57,426 nt of DNA from Propionibacteriaceae bacterium (lineage in GTDB: Bacteria > Actinomycetota > Actinomycetes > Propionibacteriales > Propionibacteriaceae): the NCBI GenBank assembly GCA_031262485.1, contig JAISHO010000007.1:1-57426 (forward strand). Direction: 5' to 3'. Both the position numbers and the translations under genes were made by a program. Shown one piece after another: positions 8,901-17,012 of the stretch. Within the stretch, counting starts at the first letter, position 1. Each line of letters starts with the position of its first letter. Under the pieces are notes generated by a model. That model was not told the DNA's origin. It did no database searches and saw only the letters and a program-made list of their open reading frames with translations.

Positions 8901-10002
8901 CTTCGTCAGTGACGAGGGCCCCTTCGCCAGCGAGTCCGGCGGCTGCTCGGTCGACACCGATTCGACAGCGGTTATCACCGTTGCCTTTCCTCGGGACAAC
9001 GATGTCACAGGGCCTGGCCACATGCTTGACGTGCCGCTCTATGCCACCGCTGATCCGGAGCTGACCATCGAAGAGGGTCCCTTCATGGGGCTCAACCATT
9101 ACGACGAAGCCGCGACCATCCAGGTCTCTTCCTCCAGTGCCGGTACGTTCAACGTCTACCTTCACGTCGTCGATCAACTAGGCAGGATGGCTGCTCAATC
9201 CGACCCGATCGTCATCCCCGTCACCTTCTATGACGCTCCTCTGAGTGTCGAGAAATCTTTGGTTGCGGTGAGTGACGGCGCGCGTCTCTCTGATGGCGCT
9301 GACGCTCATACGGTGACGGTGTCGTTGATAAGCCAATGCGGGGCCCCGATCACGGGGGCAGCGGAGAAAATCAGCCTTTTCCTCACGGTTGGCCCACCAC
9401 CAAGCCAGTCAGAGAGCGACACCCGTTCCGAGAGCGCCGTCCCGCCGCGGGATGAGAACGATATCGACGCTCCATCATCCGGTGAGGCGGCCGAGGAATC
9501 GACAACGGATCCGTCTCGACTCGAGAGCAAGAACGGCGGATCGCGGGACGTTCCCATGGGGATCTCCATCTCTCAGATCACCGAGCAGTCCCCGGGTGTT
9601 TACACGGCCACGGTCACGTCGACGGGAGCCGGTTCTCCCTACACCGTGAGGGCGTTCTACGAGAACCAACTGATAGGAGCCCCCCAGGAGATCGTGTTCG
9701 CCGCCGATCCCGCCTACGAGCCGCCGGTCGAACCGGCCCCGGAGCCGGAGCCCGTCTACGTCGATCCCGACGTCGACGGGAACGGTGATGGGACGAATGA
9801 CGATTGGTCCGAGGACGACCCGTCGCAGGACCCCTCCGGCGATCCTGGGAAGATCGGGTCGAAGGAATCCACCGGCGCATCCGGCCGTCTCCCGTCGACC
9901 GGCCCCGGCGAGGCGTTGACCTTGGCCGCGCTGCTGGCCTTGTTCTTCGCGACGATCGGGCTGATCACCATCCACATCGCGCATCGCAAGAACGTTTCCT
10001 GA
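5929..10002 (+). CDS. LPXTG-anchored secreted zinc metalloprotease
   Basis: A 1357-residue cell-wall protein. Signal peptide about 1-38 (cleavage after ANA). The catalytic region (about 120-380) has the metzincin zinc site HEFGHTLGLGH with H288, H292 and H298, and a Met-turn-like TIMG at M340. Cysteines around 303-328 may form a disulfide. Downstream are several beta-sandwich segments of the Ig/invasin type (for example VSARDSAGNPVAGAPVEI near 765, and a second near 1110), then a Ser/Glu-rich and a Pro/Glu-rich wall-spanning stretch. The C-terminus is a sortase signal: LPSTG at 1321-1325, a hydrophobic helix and HRK. It should be covalently attached to peptidoglycan and cleave extracellular proteins; the substrate is unknown. 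The shared palindrome upstream suggests co-regulation with the C1 peptidase. It could belong to an M6- or M43-like group; subfamily is unresolved. Confidence 0.87.
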   Translation: MMTSPSRRIRFAFSLVAFATTTALFLAGSIAGAPSANADEPPPGSSSVDAALPPVGMTGAETGAGSLTGQLDLTGLDPLAAQRLSSMENDIDLRYMQPVNQLRTMAASTDTGIVEPGTYVPHQFDVAVVTYVDDASQIPAEGTWPEWIDESTITDWLSAAEQWWSHNSGLDFDFITGLRFKPVYVVQKETDAVGIDACVESTGTALDGAMEILGMERPEGMVHYQTNPADLLMIHEPGNLCGGLVSGMALSVAQRPNVFSGGVFNLYPDEGTYGTPATDPIWAGILAHEFGHTLGLGHSNMMNCYGATPLGDDTIGLDYSVTQGSEICTENGYGDTWTIMGLSSAQPADAYSLSADQRWRLGLVADGVGIDVLDEPTDETVTIHRGEAAETSNTRAVIIPETTTDATIPSSSYHVAVEYRSAGPAFFGGEAPAGVYATLVKNVDASETMLLDDEISPFRPKESVLIQPLGASERLRENGVIPLVNGDHFTTPDGRVSLEIVDVSEESAAIKVRVLGDRGVPGQVWIERDETRPDLLHARIATGNEGATATYQWYRDGGIIEGATAASIDASHAEGSIYRVEAVLSQPGRTDTIRSSMGILVGGEQLTMTTPPVPADGVSTHTISYSMLENDGPAVGNLPEEIPVIVTLTTATEPVATQQAITILTRVSDHRYEGSFPSTVPGRHTASVRIAQNLSAVSAYSSAYLGADPVILGEAVIDFLPVAGSNVSIAYPTFMRGIATTDNSTTSNDLQSQTATIVVSARDSAGNPVAGAPVEIAASAPLEFNGFPAVTPLEQNQESSAGVSSSDDGVTATSVTDSDGRALIVVSWGGPRFEQGTCQEIPLMATVAGETVEAPPVNVCDPQNVVEPTLNATGWASPSTGVPADGHSAYEIRFRVFDDEGNLITDRADSYAVVCETGYATCDAPKWDPTTEWYVSYARSTTGMPLMLDNLGLYLFNDYVTVVDRTTGGYARIGSVSFTAGADYGYPAPEIFVSDEGPFASESGGCSVDTDSTAVITVAFPRDNDVTGPGHMLDVPLYATADPELTIEEGPFMGLNHYDEAATIQVSSSSAGTFNVYLHVVDQLGRMAAQSDPIVIPVTFYDAPLSVEKSLVAVSDGARLSDGADAHTVTVSLISQCGAPITGAAEKISLFLTVGPPPSQSESDTRSESAVPPRDENDIDAPSSGEAAEESTTDPSRLESKNGGSRDVPMGISISQITEQSPGVYTATVTSTGAGSPYTVRAFYENQLIGAPQEIVFAADPAYEPPVEPAPEPEPVYVDPDVDGNGDGTNDDWSEDDPSQDPSGDPGKIGSKESTGASGRLPSTGPGEALTLAALLALFFATIGLITIHIAHRKNVS

Positions 10003-10057
10003 AAATGGTTGTCGTCCGTCGCCCGGTCCGGGGCGGTACTGAGCATGCGGAGAGAGA

Positions 10058-10080
10058 CGCTCCCCGTCCTCCTGGGAGCG
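10058..10080. terminator. Stem-loop 1 after the metalloprotease gene
   Basis: CGCTCCC (10058-10064) pairs with GGGAGCG (10074-10080) about 55 bp behind the metalloprotease stop. There is no T run, as is common for actinobacterial terminators. Confidence 0.4.
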
Positions 10081-10187
10081 ACGCATGCCGACGGGCTGAG
10101 CGACGGACGACACCGACGAAGACGAGGGCGCGCCTCGGGGTCGCCGCATGGGCGGCGAGCTGGGAACCGAGGCGCGCTCCAAAACCG

Positions 10188-10219
10188 GGGGTGGGGCTAT
10201 GGAGAGACGGCCCCACCCC
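10188..10219. terminator. Stem-loop 2 between converging genes
   Basis: A perfect 10-bp stem GGGGTGGGGC / GCCCCACCCC with a 12-nt loop lies in the 377-bp gap (10003-10379) between the metalloprotease and the converging YpfJ-like gene. It may terminate either transcript. The rest of this gap shows no gene. Confidence 0.5.
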
Positions 10220-10379
10220 TCTTCGCGCCGTTATCCGTGTCCCGATGAGGAAAGCGATGACGCTCATGCGCGAAAGGCCGACCTTCTCCCGCTCGATCTG
10301 AAAGAAGACGAGAACGCTCTCCTCATGGCTCCGCTGAGCGACGATAAGCGTGCGCTCTAGGGAAAGCGACGAAGGAAGT

Positions 10380-11273
10380 TCACAACTCCTGAGCGTCCAG
10401 CGCGTTGCAGGACTCCACGGTTCCGCCGTTGTAGCCCGTTTGGAACCAGCGCATCCGCTGGTCGCTGGTGCCGTGGGTGAACCCTTCGGGGTTGACCTGC
10501 CCGGTGGCTTGTTCTTGGATGTGGTCGTCGCCGACGGCGGAGGCGGCGGAGAGGGCGTCGCGCAGCTGGTCGTCGGTGATGGGGTTGAGGAAGGTCGTCC
10601 CGGTGTCGGGGTCCACAGTGGTGGCGGCGTTGCCGGCCCACATGCCGGCGAGGCAGTCGGCCATGAGTTCGACGCGCACCGAATCCGAGTCGGCGCCCTG
10701 ATCGTTGGCGGCGCGGCTCAACACTCCGAGTTGGTTCTCGATGTGGTGGCCGAGTTCATGGGCGACGACGTATTCCTCGGCCAATGGCCCGCCGGAGGAG
10801 CCGTAATCGCGCTCCAACGTGTCAAAGAATGAGACGTCGATGTAGATCGTCTGATCGGCCGGGCAATAGAACGGGCCCGTCGCCGCCGAGGCCGTCCCAC
10901 ACGGAGAGGAGGTGGCGCCGTCATAGCTGACGACGGGCGGCTGCACATACGCCACACCGGATTGTTGCGGCAGGGCGGTTTGCCAGTAGGCGTCGAGGGA
11001 TTGGACGGTGGCGTTGAGCCGACATTCGCGATCGGTGTTGGCTTGGTCGGCGGTGCAGCTCTCCACATAGGCGGCTTGGCCGTCCCCGACGTCTCCGCCG
11101 CTCGAGCCGCCACCGGTCAACCCGGAGACGAAGTTGGCGGCGTCCGACCCGCCGAGGAGATAAGCCACCGCGACGATGAGCAGCGCGCCTGCGCCGCCGC
11201 CGACCGCGACCTTGGCGCCGCCGCCCTTGCGGACGCGCCCGCCCTCGAATTTTCCGCCTGTGCTGAACGTCAC
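10380..11273 (-). CDS. ypfJ: YpfJ/KPN_02809-family neutral zinc metallopeptidase
   Basis: Membrane-anchored predicted zinc metallopeptidase of the YpfJ (Zn_peptidase) family. The protein begins with a Gly-rich basic segment, then one membrane helix (about 24-42), a Gly/Ser linker and the extracytoplasmic catalytic domain. The family signature AHELGHHIENQLGV places the HExxH zinc site at H172-H176, with the downstream RVELMADCLAGMWA motif supplying the third ligand. Length (297) fits the family. Physiological substrates of this family are not established. It converges on the LPXTG metalloprotease gene and appears monocistronic. Confidence 0.9.
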   Translation of the reverse strand: MTFSTGGKFEGGRVRKGGGAKVAVGGGAGALLIVAVAYLLGGSDAANFVSGLTGGGSSGGDVGDGQAAYVESCTADQANTDRECRLNATVQSLDAYWQTALPQQSGVAYVQPPVVSYDGATSSPCGTASAATGPFYCPADQTIYIDVSFFDTLERDYGSSGGPLAEEYVVAHELGHHIENQLGVLSRAANDQGADSDSVRVELMADCLAGMWAGNAATTVDPDTGTTFLNPITDDQLRDALSAASAVGDDHIQEQATGQVNPEGFTHGTSDQRMRWFQTGYNGGTVESCNALDAQEL

Positions 11274-11503
11274 CGCTCATCCCTCCCACACGCTCGCGCC
11301 CCGAACAGGACGAACACGCCGAACCCGCTCCGCACGCTAACGAGCGGAACCCGCGCCCACGAAGAGGACGCCGTTGGTATCAAGTCTAGATCGCCTCAGG
11401 TCCAGATCCCCCATAGGAACGGGAGAGGAGCAGCTCAAGGCGCTTCACCATCGGCCTGACGCCCGCGATAGCTCGACGGCGATCACAGGGTTGCCCGTAA
11501 CGA

Positions 11504-11758
11504 TCAGCGCTCTTTATATTGCACCAAGACGGACCGCAGCTGGAACTGCACCGAGATGACCTCGATCTTCGGGTCGGAGACGAACTTGTTGACCATCTTC
11601 TCGAGCTTGGCCTCGTTCGGGTGGGCGAAAATCTTGACCTTCACAGCATCTTTCCCTTCTGCGATCATCTCGCCTGCGATCTTCCCCAGGCCTGAGGGCG
11701 CCGCCTCCGATTGGACCGACGCGGAATCATCCTTGGACCGACGTGAGAACAAACCCAT
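11504..11758 (-). CDS. Cse60-like small protein
   Basis: An 84-residue protein starting MGLFSRRSK. The first half is variable and charged; the second half (VKVKIFAHPNEAKLEKMVNK...) looks like the Cse60/DUF2758 small-protein family of about 60 residues, which has no firmly known function. The frame is open further upstream, but ATG 11758 is chosen because GGGAGGG stands 7 nt before it and the protein similarity begins there. It lies 28 bp behind the RHH gene on the same strand, so it is probably the third gene of an SPFH-RHH-Cse60-like operon. Confidence 0.68.
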   Translation of the reverse strand: MGLFSRRSKDDSASVQSEAAPSGLGKIAGEMIAEGKDAVKVKIFAHPNEAKLEKMVNKFVSDPKIEVISVQFQLRSVLVQYKER

Positions 11759-11786
11759 CGTGATCCCTCCCTTCTCTGCCTCGATC

Positions 11787-12017
11787 CTAACCGTCGCTCG
11801 CCGCGCCGTCTCCTTGATCCTCCTTGCGCGGACGCCCCGCGCTGCGGATCGGGGCCGCGTCACGGGGCAGTCGCCCGGCGCGCTTGAGCGCGTCGCGCAA
11901 GAGGACTTCGATCTGGGCGTTGACGGAGCGTAAATCGTCACTCGCCCATTGAGCGATGGCCGCGTGGACGGCTGGGTCGAGCCGCAGCGGCACCGCTTTG
12001 CGTTCGCGGGCGGTCAC
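11787..12017 (-). CDS. Ribbon-helix-helix (Arc-like) DNA-binding protein
   Basis: A 76-residue protein with an N-terminal ribbon-helix-helix fold: KAVPLRLDPAVHAAIAQWA forms the strand and first helix, and SVNAQIEVLLRDALKRAGRL the second. The C-terminus is a charged tail. Such proteins bind DNA as dimers and are often autoregulators or antitoxins; no toxin gene is next to it. The start is GTG at 12017, 4 bp behind the SPFH gene stop and without its own strong SD, so it is probably translated by coupling. Small RHH proteins next to SPFH genes are common in actinobacteria. Confidence 0.8.
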   Translation of the reverse strand: MTARERKAVPLRLDPAVHAAIAQWASDDLRSVNAQIEVLLRDALKRAGRLPRDAAPIRSAGRPRKEDQGDGAASDG

Positions 12018-12021
12018 GGCA

Positions 12022-12969
12022 TCAGCTGTAGAGCGTGCCGGTGTTGATGACGGGGGAGGCTTGGGAGGATCCGCAGAGCACGACGAGGAGGTTGGAGACC
12101 ATGGCGGCGCGCCGTTCGTCGTCGAGGACGATCGTGCTGTCGGATTCGAGGTCGGACAACGCGGCCCGAGCCATCGAGACGGCGCCTTCGACGATCTTCT
12201 CGCGGGCGACGATGATCGCTTCGGCCTGCTGGCGTTGCAGCATGGCGTGGGCGATCTCCGGGGCGTAGGCGAGGCTCGTGATCCGCGTCTCGAGCACCTC
12301 GAGGCCGGCCACCTGGATGCGCCGGTCGACCTCCTCGGCCAACTCGTCGGCGACCATCTCGGTCGAGCCGCGCAGCGTCTCCTCGCCCGGATCGGCGTTG
12401 TCGTACGGGTGGCTCGAGGCGATGTGGCGCAGGGCCGACTCCGACTGCATGGTGACGAACTTGTCGTATTCCTCGACGGAGAAGACCGCCTTAGCGGTGT
12501 CGGCGACCTGCCAGACGATGACGGCGCCGATGGTGATGGGGTTGCCGTCGGCGTCGTTGACCTTGAGCTCCTGGGTCTCCATGTTGCGCACCTTGATCGA
12601 GACCTTCTTCGCGTTCGAGAAGGGGACGATCATGCGGATGCCGTTGGTGCGGATCGTGCCGGTGTAGCGGCCGAAGAATTGCACGACGCGGGTGTCGCCC
12701 GGGCTGACGATGACGATCGCCGCCAACAGGATCGTCGCGATGACGATGAGGAGGCTGCCGGCGATGATGAGGACGGCGAGGAGAGCCCCTTGAGCGCCCT
12801 GAACACCGGCGACGACGTAGAGGACGACGCCCACCACCGTGAAGATGAGCATGCCGAACAACGCCGGCCAGCCCGACATCGACCACGCTTCGTGCTCGGA
12901 GATGGTGACCCTGGATTCAGCTCGCATCGCCTTGGCGTCAGAGGGTGATGCGGGTGCGGTGGTGCTCAT
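12022..12969 (-). CDS. SPFH/band-7 domain membrane protein
   Basis: A 315-residue stomatin/prohibitin-like protein. Two hydrophobic segments near the N-terminus (about 32-85) anchor it, followed by the SPFH domain beginning IVSPGDTRVVQFFGRYTGTI and including ETQELKVNDADGNPITIGAVIVWQV, then a long helical region (about 190-290) typical of oligomerising SPFH proteins. Members of this family organise membrane microdomains and scaffold other proteins. GAGAGGA stands 5 nt before the ATG, and a good promoter with an overlapping dyad is just upstream. It leads the small operon with the RHH and Cse60-like genes. Confidence 0.9.
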   Translation of the reverse strand: MSTTAPASPSDAKAMRAESRVTISEHEAWSMSGWPALFGMLIFTVVGVVLYVVAGVQGAQGALLAVLIIAGSLLIVIATILLAAIVIVSPGDTRVVQFFGRYTGTIRTNGIRMIVPFSNAKKVSIKVRNMETQELKVNDADGNPITIGAVIVWQVADTAKAVFSVEEYDKFVTMQSESALRHIASSHPYDNADPGEETLRGSTEMVADELAEEVDRRIQVAGLEVLETRITSLAYAPEIAHAMLQRQQAEAIIVAREKIVEGAVSMARAALSDLESDSTIVLDDERRAAMVSNLLVVLCGSSQASPVINTGTLYS

Positions 12970-12988
12970 GACCGTCCTCTCGGAAAAG

Positions 12989-13028
12989 TGATATCAGAAT
13001 AATATCAATGATCCTGGACGGAACACAA
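12989..13028 (-). promoter_or_regulatory. Promoter and overlapping dyad of the SPFH operon
   Basis: Read on the - strand, TTGTGT (13028-13023) and TATTAT (13004-12999) are spaced by 18 bp, a fair -35/-10 pair, 30 bp upstream of the SPFH start. A perfect dyad TGATAT-N7-ATATCA (12989-13007) overlaps the -10 element, where a bound dimer would block transcription. The RHH protein of the same operon is one candidate binder. Confidence 0.5.
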
Positions 13029-13109
13029 GGGACGACGCCGTCACACCAGCGATTTAATGCGGGAGGACGGGAGAACGAACGAGCGAGGGGAGGAGAACGA
13101 CGTCGCCGC

Positions 13110-14303
13110 TTACCGAGCGACCGCGTCGATCCAGGCGTTCGCCAACGCGGCGGCGCCCTGGGCGCCCGGGTGGACGCCATCTTCGGCCACAGCCCAGGGG
13201 CCGATCTCGGCGGCCAATTGATCGAGGGCCGTGTTCGTGTCGACGAGGAGGGCGCCGTATTCCCCGGCCAACCGCTTGACGATGTCGATGCGGGCGTCGA
13301 GATCGGGCAACCAGGAAGTTTGCTTCTCGTCGATCGGGGTGAGCACCGGGGTCATGAGGACGACGCGGGCGCCGATCTGATCGCGGATCGCCGACAAGAC
13401 TGTCCGATACTGGGCTTCGAACTGCTCGAGCGAGACGGGGTTGCCCCAATCGGTCGTCGCCATCGTGTCGTTGACGCCGATGAGGATCGTCACGATCGTC
13501 GGCTCAAGGGCGAGGCAGTCGCGGTCGAAGCGATAGACGAGGTTGACGATGCCGTCACCGTTGATCCCCCGGTTCATCACGGTGATCCCGGACAAGGCCG
13601 GATCGGTGGCCAACGTGGCGGCGATGTCGGCGACATACCCGTAGCCGAGGTCGGTGGGATTCGCCGTGTCGCGGCCGGCTTGGGTGACGGAGTCGCCATA
13701 GAAGAGGAGACGGTCGGAGGCCGTCAGTTGCGGGAAGAGACGCGGCGGGGTGGTCTCTGCCACCGGGGAATCAGTGGTCTGTTCGCTGGAGGAGGACGGT
13801 GCGGGTTCCGTCGTGACCCCGGCGACGGAGGGTTTCCCCGTGGTTCCACCGGACGAGGCGCTGGGAGCAGTGGCGCCCTCAGCGGTGTGAGCGGATCGCG
13901 TGTTTCCCGGCGAGGGCTTCGCCGATGGATCGTTCTGCCTTCCGGCTGACGAGTCGGCTGTCGGCACGTTCGTCGAGACGATCGCCGGCATGGCCGCCCC
14001 CGAGGGGAAGGTCGATCGTGACGAGGAGGGAGACGACGGCGCGGTGCTCGGCGGCGTCGTGAGATACGAGGGCGCCGCGATCGTGGAGAGGATCGTGCCC
14101 CCGCCAGTGTGGGCCTGTTCGCCGGTGAAGAGGAAGAGCAACGAGGATGCGATGAACGCGACGATCGAGAGGAGCAAGGCGCTGACGGCGCCGACGGAGA
14201 CCGGCCGGGCCCCCGGTGAAGAAAAAATTTCGATGTCACGGTGCGGCGGCTGTTCCCCCACTGAGTCCCCCTGGTTCTTCGTCGTCAGATCGATGCGTTT
14301 CAT
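13110..14303 (-). CDS. Membrane-anchored SGNH/GDSL-family hydrolase
   Basis: Predicted extracytoplasmic esterase or acyl hydrolase. The N-terminus is cytoplasmic (1-35), followed by a single membrane helix (about 37-60), a long Ser/Thr/Pro-rich linker (about 65-190) and the SGNH domain. Block I FYGDSVTQ gives nucleophile S205, block II is MNRGINGDGIV, block III is ILIGVNDT, and block V EDGVHPGAQG supplies the Asp-x-x-His pair. All catalytic blocks are intact. By family it may remove acyl groups from glycans or lipids at the cell surface; the natural substrate is not readable. It stands alone between an AT-rich gap and the SPFH operon. Confidence 0.88.
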   Translation of the reverse strand: MKRIDLTTKNQGDSVGEQPPHRDIEIFSSPGARPVSVGAVSALLLSIVAFIASSLLFLFTGEQAHTGGGTILSTIAAPSYLTTPPSTAPSSPSSSRSTFPSGAAMPAIVSTNVPTADSSAGRQNDPSAKPSPGNTRSAHTAEGATAPSASSGGTTGKPSVAGVTTEPAPSSSSEQTTDSPVAETTPPRLFPQLTASDRLLFYGDSVTQAGRDTANPTDLGYGYVADIAATLATDPALSGITVMNRGINGDGIVNLVYRFDRDCLALEPTIVTILIGVNDTMATTDWGNPVSLEQFEAQYRTVLSAIRDQIGARVVLMTPVLTPIDEKQTSWLPDLDARIDIVKRLAGEYGALLVDTNTALDQLAAEIGPWAVAEDGVHPGAQGAAALANAWIDAVAR

Positions 14304-14625
14304 TGCGCCCTTGATGAGAGAGAGTCGTTCGCAAGCACGTCCATGCCGATTTCACGGGGCGCCCGGGGAGAGGAGAGCCCCGACAAAGAGGGGCCATGAG
14401 AAGAATACGGCAGAAGACGGCCTATCGCCGAACCGACAAGCGAAACTGGCAAGAAAAAATAGAGAACGTCTCAACGGGGTGGTCGGGAAGGGGAGAGACC
14501 TGGAGATAACGGTCAGACGATGACCGTCACTCGATGACGTGGAGAAGGCCCCGACCGGAAGCGGTGACGCCACCCGCCCAGAGGGTCAGGGGACCCACCA
14601 TGAAAAAGAGCCAGTCTCGGCGCCG
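14304..14625. other. Intergenic gap without recognisable gene
   Basis: 322 bp between two genes on the same strand. One small stem GGGTC/GACCC (14583-14596) near the right end could serve the acyltransferase transcript as terminator. No other feature was seen. Confidence 0.4.
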
Positions 14626-15456
14626 TCACGCGTCCTCGCGCGGCGGGAATTCGATCGATCGATCCCATGTCACCCCGCGCTTGACGACCTTGGCGGGGAA
14701 CCCAGCCAAGACGACGCCGCTCTCGTCGCACGACTTCGTCACGAGCGCCCCGAACCCGATGATCGAGTCGGAGGCGATGTGAACTCCCTTGAGAACGGTC
14801 ACTTTGCCGCCGAGCCACACGTGGTCGCCGAAGCTGACGTCCTCGGGATGATTGATGACCTTCCGGGTCTCCGCGTCAAGCATGAGATGTTGATCGGAGG
14901 TGCGGATGTCGATGTCGTAGGACATCATGCAATCTTCCCCGATCGTCAAACGGCTGTGCGGGCCGATGACGAGGTTTGCTTTGAGGATCGTCGTGTGCTG
15001 GCCGATCTCGACAGCCCCGCCCTCGCCTTCGAGAAGAATGAGGATCCACTCCTCGAAATCGACGTTCTCCCCGATCGTGATCGAGCAGTTGTCGCCGTGG
15101 ATGATGAAGGAGCCGTTGCGCACATGGGTCCCCGAGCCGATCCGGATCGTGTTATTGCTGCCGCGGATCTCGAAGGTGATGATGTCGAGGCGCACGCTGT
15201 CGTCATAGATGATGACGTTGTTGTCCCCGTGGATGGCGCGGTGGATCGGCGGCTCGCCGCGTCCGTTGAGCCTCGCTTCGGTGAACTTCGTCAGTTCGTC
15301 GAGTCGTTTGACCTCGTCGCGCAGGGGATCGATGTTCTCGTACCAGAAGGGGAAGAGGCGGCGTTTGAGGGGGGCGATTGTGCTCTTCAGGGGGGCGAGT
15401 TTGTCCGTATAGGAAGAAAGTTTGTGCGCGAAATCGCTTGGCTGCATCGTCCGCAC
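14626..15456 (-). CDS. Left-handed beta-helix (hexapeptide) acyltransferase
   Basis: A 276-residue protein with a helical N-terminus (1-70) and then a long series of hexapeptide-type coils: irregular ones first (NNVIIYDDSVRLD, NNTIRIGSGTHVRNGSF, CSITIGENVDFE), then the classical block from about 170 with IGEDCMMSYDIDIRTSDQH, VSFGDHVWLGGKVTVLKG, SDSIIGFGALVTKS and AGFPAKVVKRG. The conserved H in TSDQH and the GFPAK end are typical of maltose/galactoside O-acetyltransferase relatives that use acetyl-CoA. The likely job is acylating a sugar of a surface glycan. The extra N-terminal coils are also found in capsule-locus acetyltransferases. It stands outside the main polysaccharide cluster. Confidence 0.86.
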   Translation of the reverse strand: MRTMQPSDFAHKLSSYTDKLAPLKSTIAPLKRRLFPFWYENIDPLRDEVKRLDELTKFTEARLNGRGEPPIHRAIHGDNNVIIYDDSVRLDIITFEIRGSNNTIRIGSGTHVRNGSFIIHGDNCSITIGENVDFEEWILILLEGEGGAVEIGQHTTILKANLVIGPHSRLTIGEDCMMSYDIDIRTSDQHLMLDAETRKVINHPEDVSFGDHVWLGGKVTVLKGVHIASDSIIGFGALVTKSCDESGVVLAGFPAKVVKRGVTWDRSIEFPPREDA

Positions 15457-15730
15457 TCCTCTGTCGGCCCGCTAGGGAGAAATCGCCCGCACCCCGATCC
15501 CTGCGGACGGACATCACAGTACTTGACGATGCCAAGAGAAACGGGAATATCCCCGCCATTCGGGAAGACAACGCGTCATTTTCTAGATTTCCCGGGGAGC
15601 GGGGGAAGCCAGGCCGTGAGAGATCGTCACGACCGGGACGACAGGTCAGCCAAACGCGAAGCCAGGCGACGAGGACGCTCCACAAACGGCAATGGTGTGG
15701 ACGGGGATGAGGAGCTGTGAGAGCAGGGGC

Positions 15731-16999
15731 TCAGGGGACGACGGTGAGGAAGATGAAGGCGAAACAGATGATGAGGTGGAGGGCGCCGTGGAGAGATTTA
15801 GCGCGTCCGGGCACGACTGTGAGCACGGAGACGACCGCCGAGGTCGCGAACAGCACGAGGTGGACGGGTTGGAGCCCCAGCACGAGGTGCTCCTCGAGCC
15901 AGATCGAGGCGATCGCCATGGCGGGGATGGTGAGCCCGATCGAGGCCATGGCGGAGCCGTAGCCGAGGTTGAGGGAGATCTGGGTGCGATCGCGCAGTGC
16001 CGCTTTGACGGCGGAGATCGACTCGGGCAGGAGGATGACGAGGGCGATGACGACGCCGATGACCGCCTTGGGGAGATGGAAATGGTCGACGACCGATTCG
16101 ATGGCCGGGGTTTCGATCTTGGCCAACCCGACGACGGCGACGAGCGAGGCGAGGAGGAGGACGAGGCTGATGACGGTGGTCTGCACCGACGGCTTGGCGG
16201 CGTGGGCGGTGTCGCGCGGCCGTTGCCGAGTGGGCCGCCGCGCCGGTTCGGCCCGGCGCACCCAGCGCGCGGCCGTGAGAGGGCTGTCGCCGGCGACGAC
16301 GCTCGAGGAGGCCTCGTAGGAGTCGAGCAAGGCGTCGTCGATGCGATCAAGCAAAGTGTCCTCTTGCTCACGCTGGGCCTTGCGGGCCTTCGGCTTCGGC
16401 GGAGCGGGCGGCAAGAAGAAGTCACGGTGACGGACCGTCTGGGTGAAGATGAACATGCCGTAAACGGCGAGGGAGGCGACGGCGGCGAAGACGAGCTGGG
16501 AGGAGGAGAATTCGCCCTCTTCGGCCGAACTGGTGAACGACGGGATGACGAGGGTGAGCCCCGTCAAGAGGATGACAGATCCGAGGGCGGAGCCGGCGCC
16601 TTCGGAGTTGAAACGGGCGAGGTGGAATTTCGAGGCCGAGACGAACAGCGATAAGCCGACGATGCCGTTCATCGTGATCATGACGGCGGCGAAGACGGAA
16701 TCACGGGCCAATTCAGAATTATCGCCCGAGCCCGTCGTCATGAGCATGAGAATGAGGCCGACTTCGATGATGGTGACGGCGATGGCGAGGATGAGCGAGC
16801 CGAAGGGCTCACCGACCCGGTGGGCGACGACCTCGGCGTGTTGGACGGCGGCCAAGACACTGGCGACGAGGAGGATGGCGAGCAATCCCAGCACGAAGCC
16901 CGGCAGGTCGTGCCGCCCCCACACGAAGAAGAGGGAAGCACAGGAGATGAGCGGGATGACCTTCGTCCAGAGAGAGGAATAGATGATATTTCTCACCAT
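15731..16999 (-). CDS. chaA: Ca2+/H+ antiporter (ChaA type)
   Basis: A cation/proton antiporter of the CaCA superfamily in the cytoplasmic membrane, with about 11 membrane segments over 422 residues. The two inverted alpha-repeats are visible: HRVGEPFGSLILAIAVTIIEVGLI in the first half and LVILLPESISAVKAALRDRTQ followed by LNLGYGSAMASIGLTIP in the second, each with the conserved transport Glu. Between the halves lies an acidic cytoplasmic linker (about 205-270), longer than in E. coli ChaA. It should export calcium (possibly also Na+ or K+) in exchange for protons. A GGGGGGAGAG sequence precedes the ATG, and the gene follows the PGPGW gene by 13 bp. Confidence 0.9.
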   Translation of the reverse strand: MVRNIIYSSLWTKVIPLISCASLFFVWGRHDLPGFVLGLLAILLVASVLAAVQHAEVVAHRVGEPFGSLILAIAVTIIEVGLILMLMTTGSGDNSELARDSVFAAVMITMNGIVGLSLFVSASKFHLARFNSEGAGSALGSVILLTGLTLVIPSFTSSAEEGEFSSSQLVFAAVASLAVYGMFIFTQTVRHRDFFLPPAPPKPKARKAQREQEDTLLDRIDDALLDSYEASSSVVAGDSPLTAARWVRRAEPARRPTRQRPRDTAHAAKPSVQTTVISLVLLLASLVAVVGLAKIETPAIESVVDHFHLPKAVIGVVIALVILLPESISAVKAALRDRTQISLNLGYGSAMASIGLTIPAMAIASIWLEEHLVLGLQPVHLVLFATSAVVSVLTVVPGRAKSLHGALHLIICFAFIFLTVVP

Positions 17000-17012
17000 C
17001 TCTCCCCCCTAG

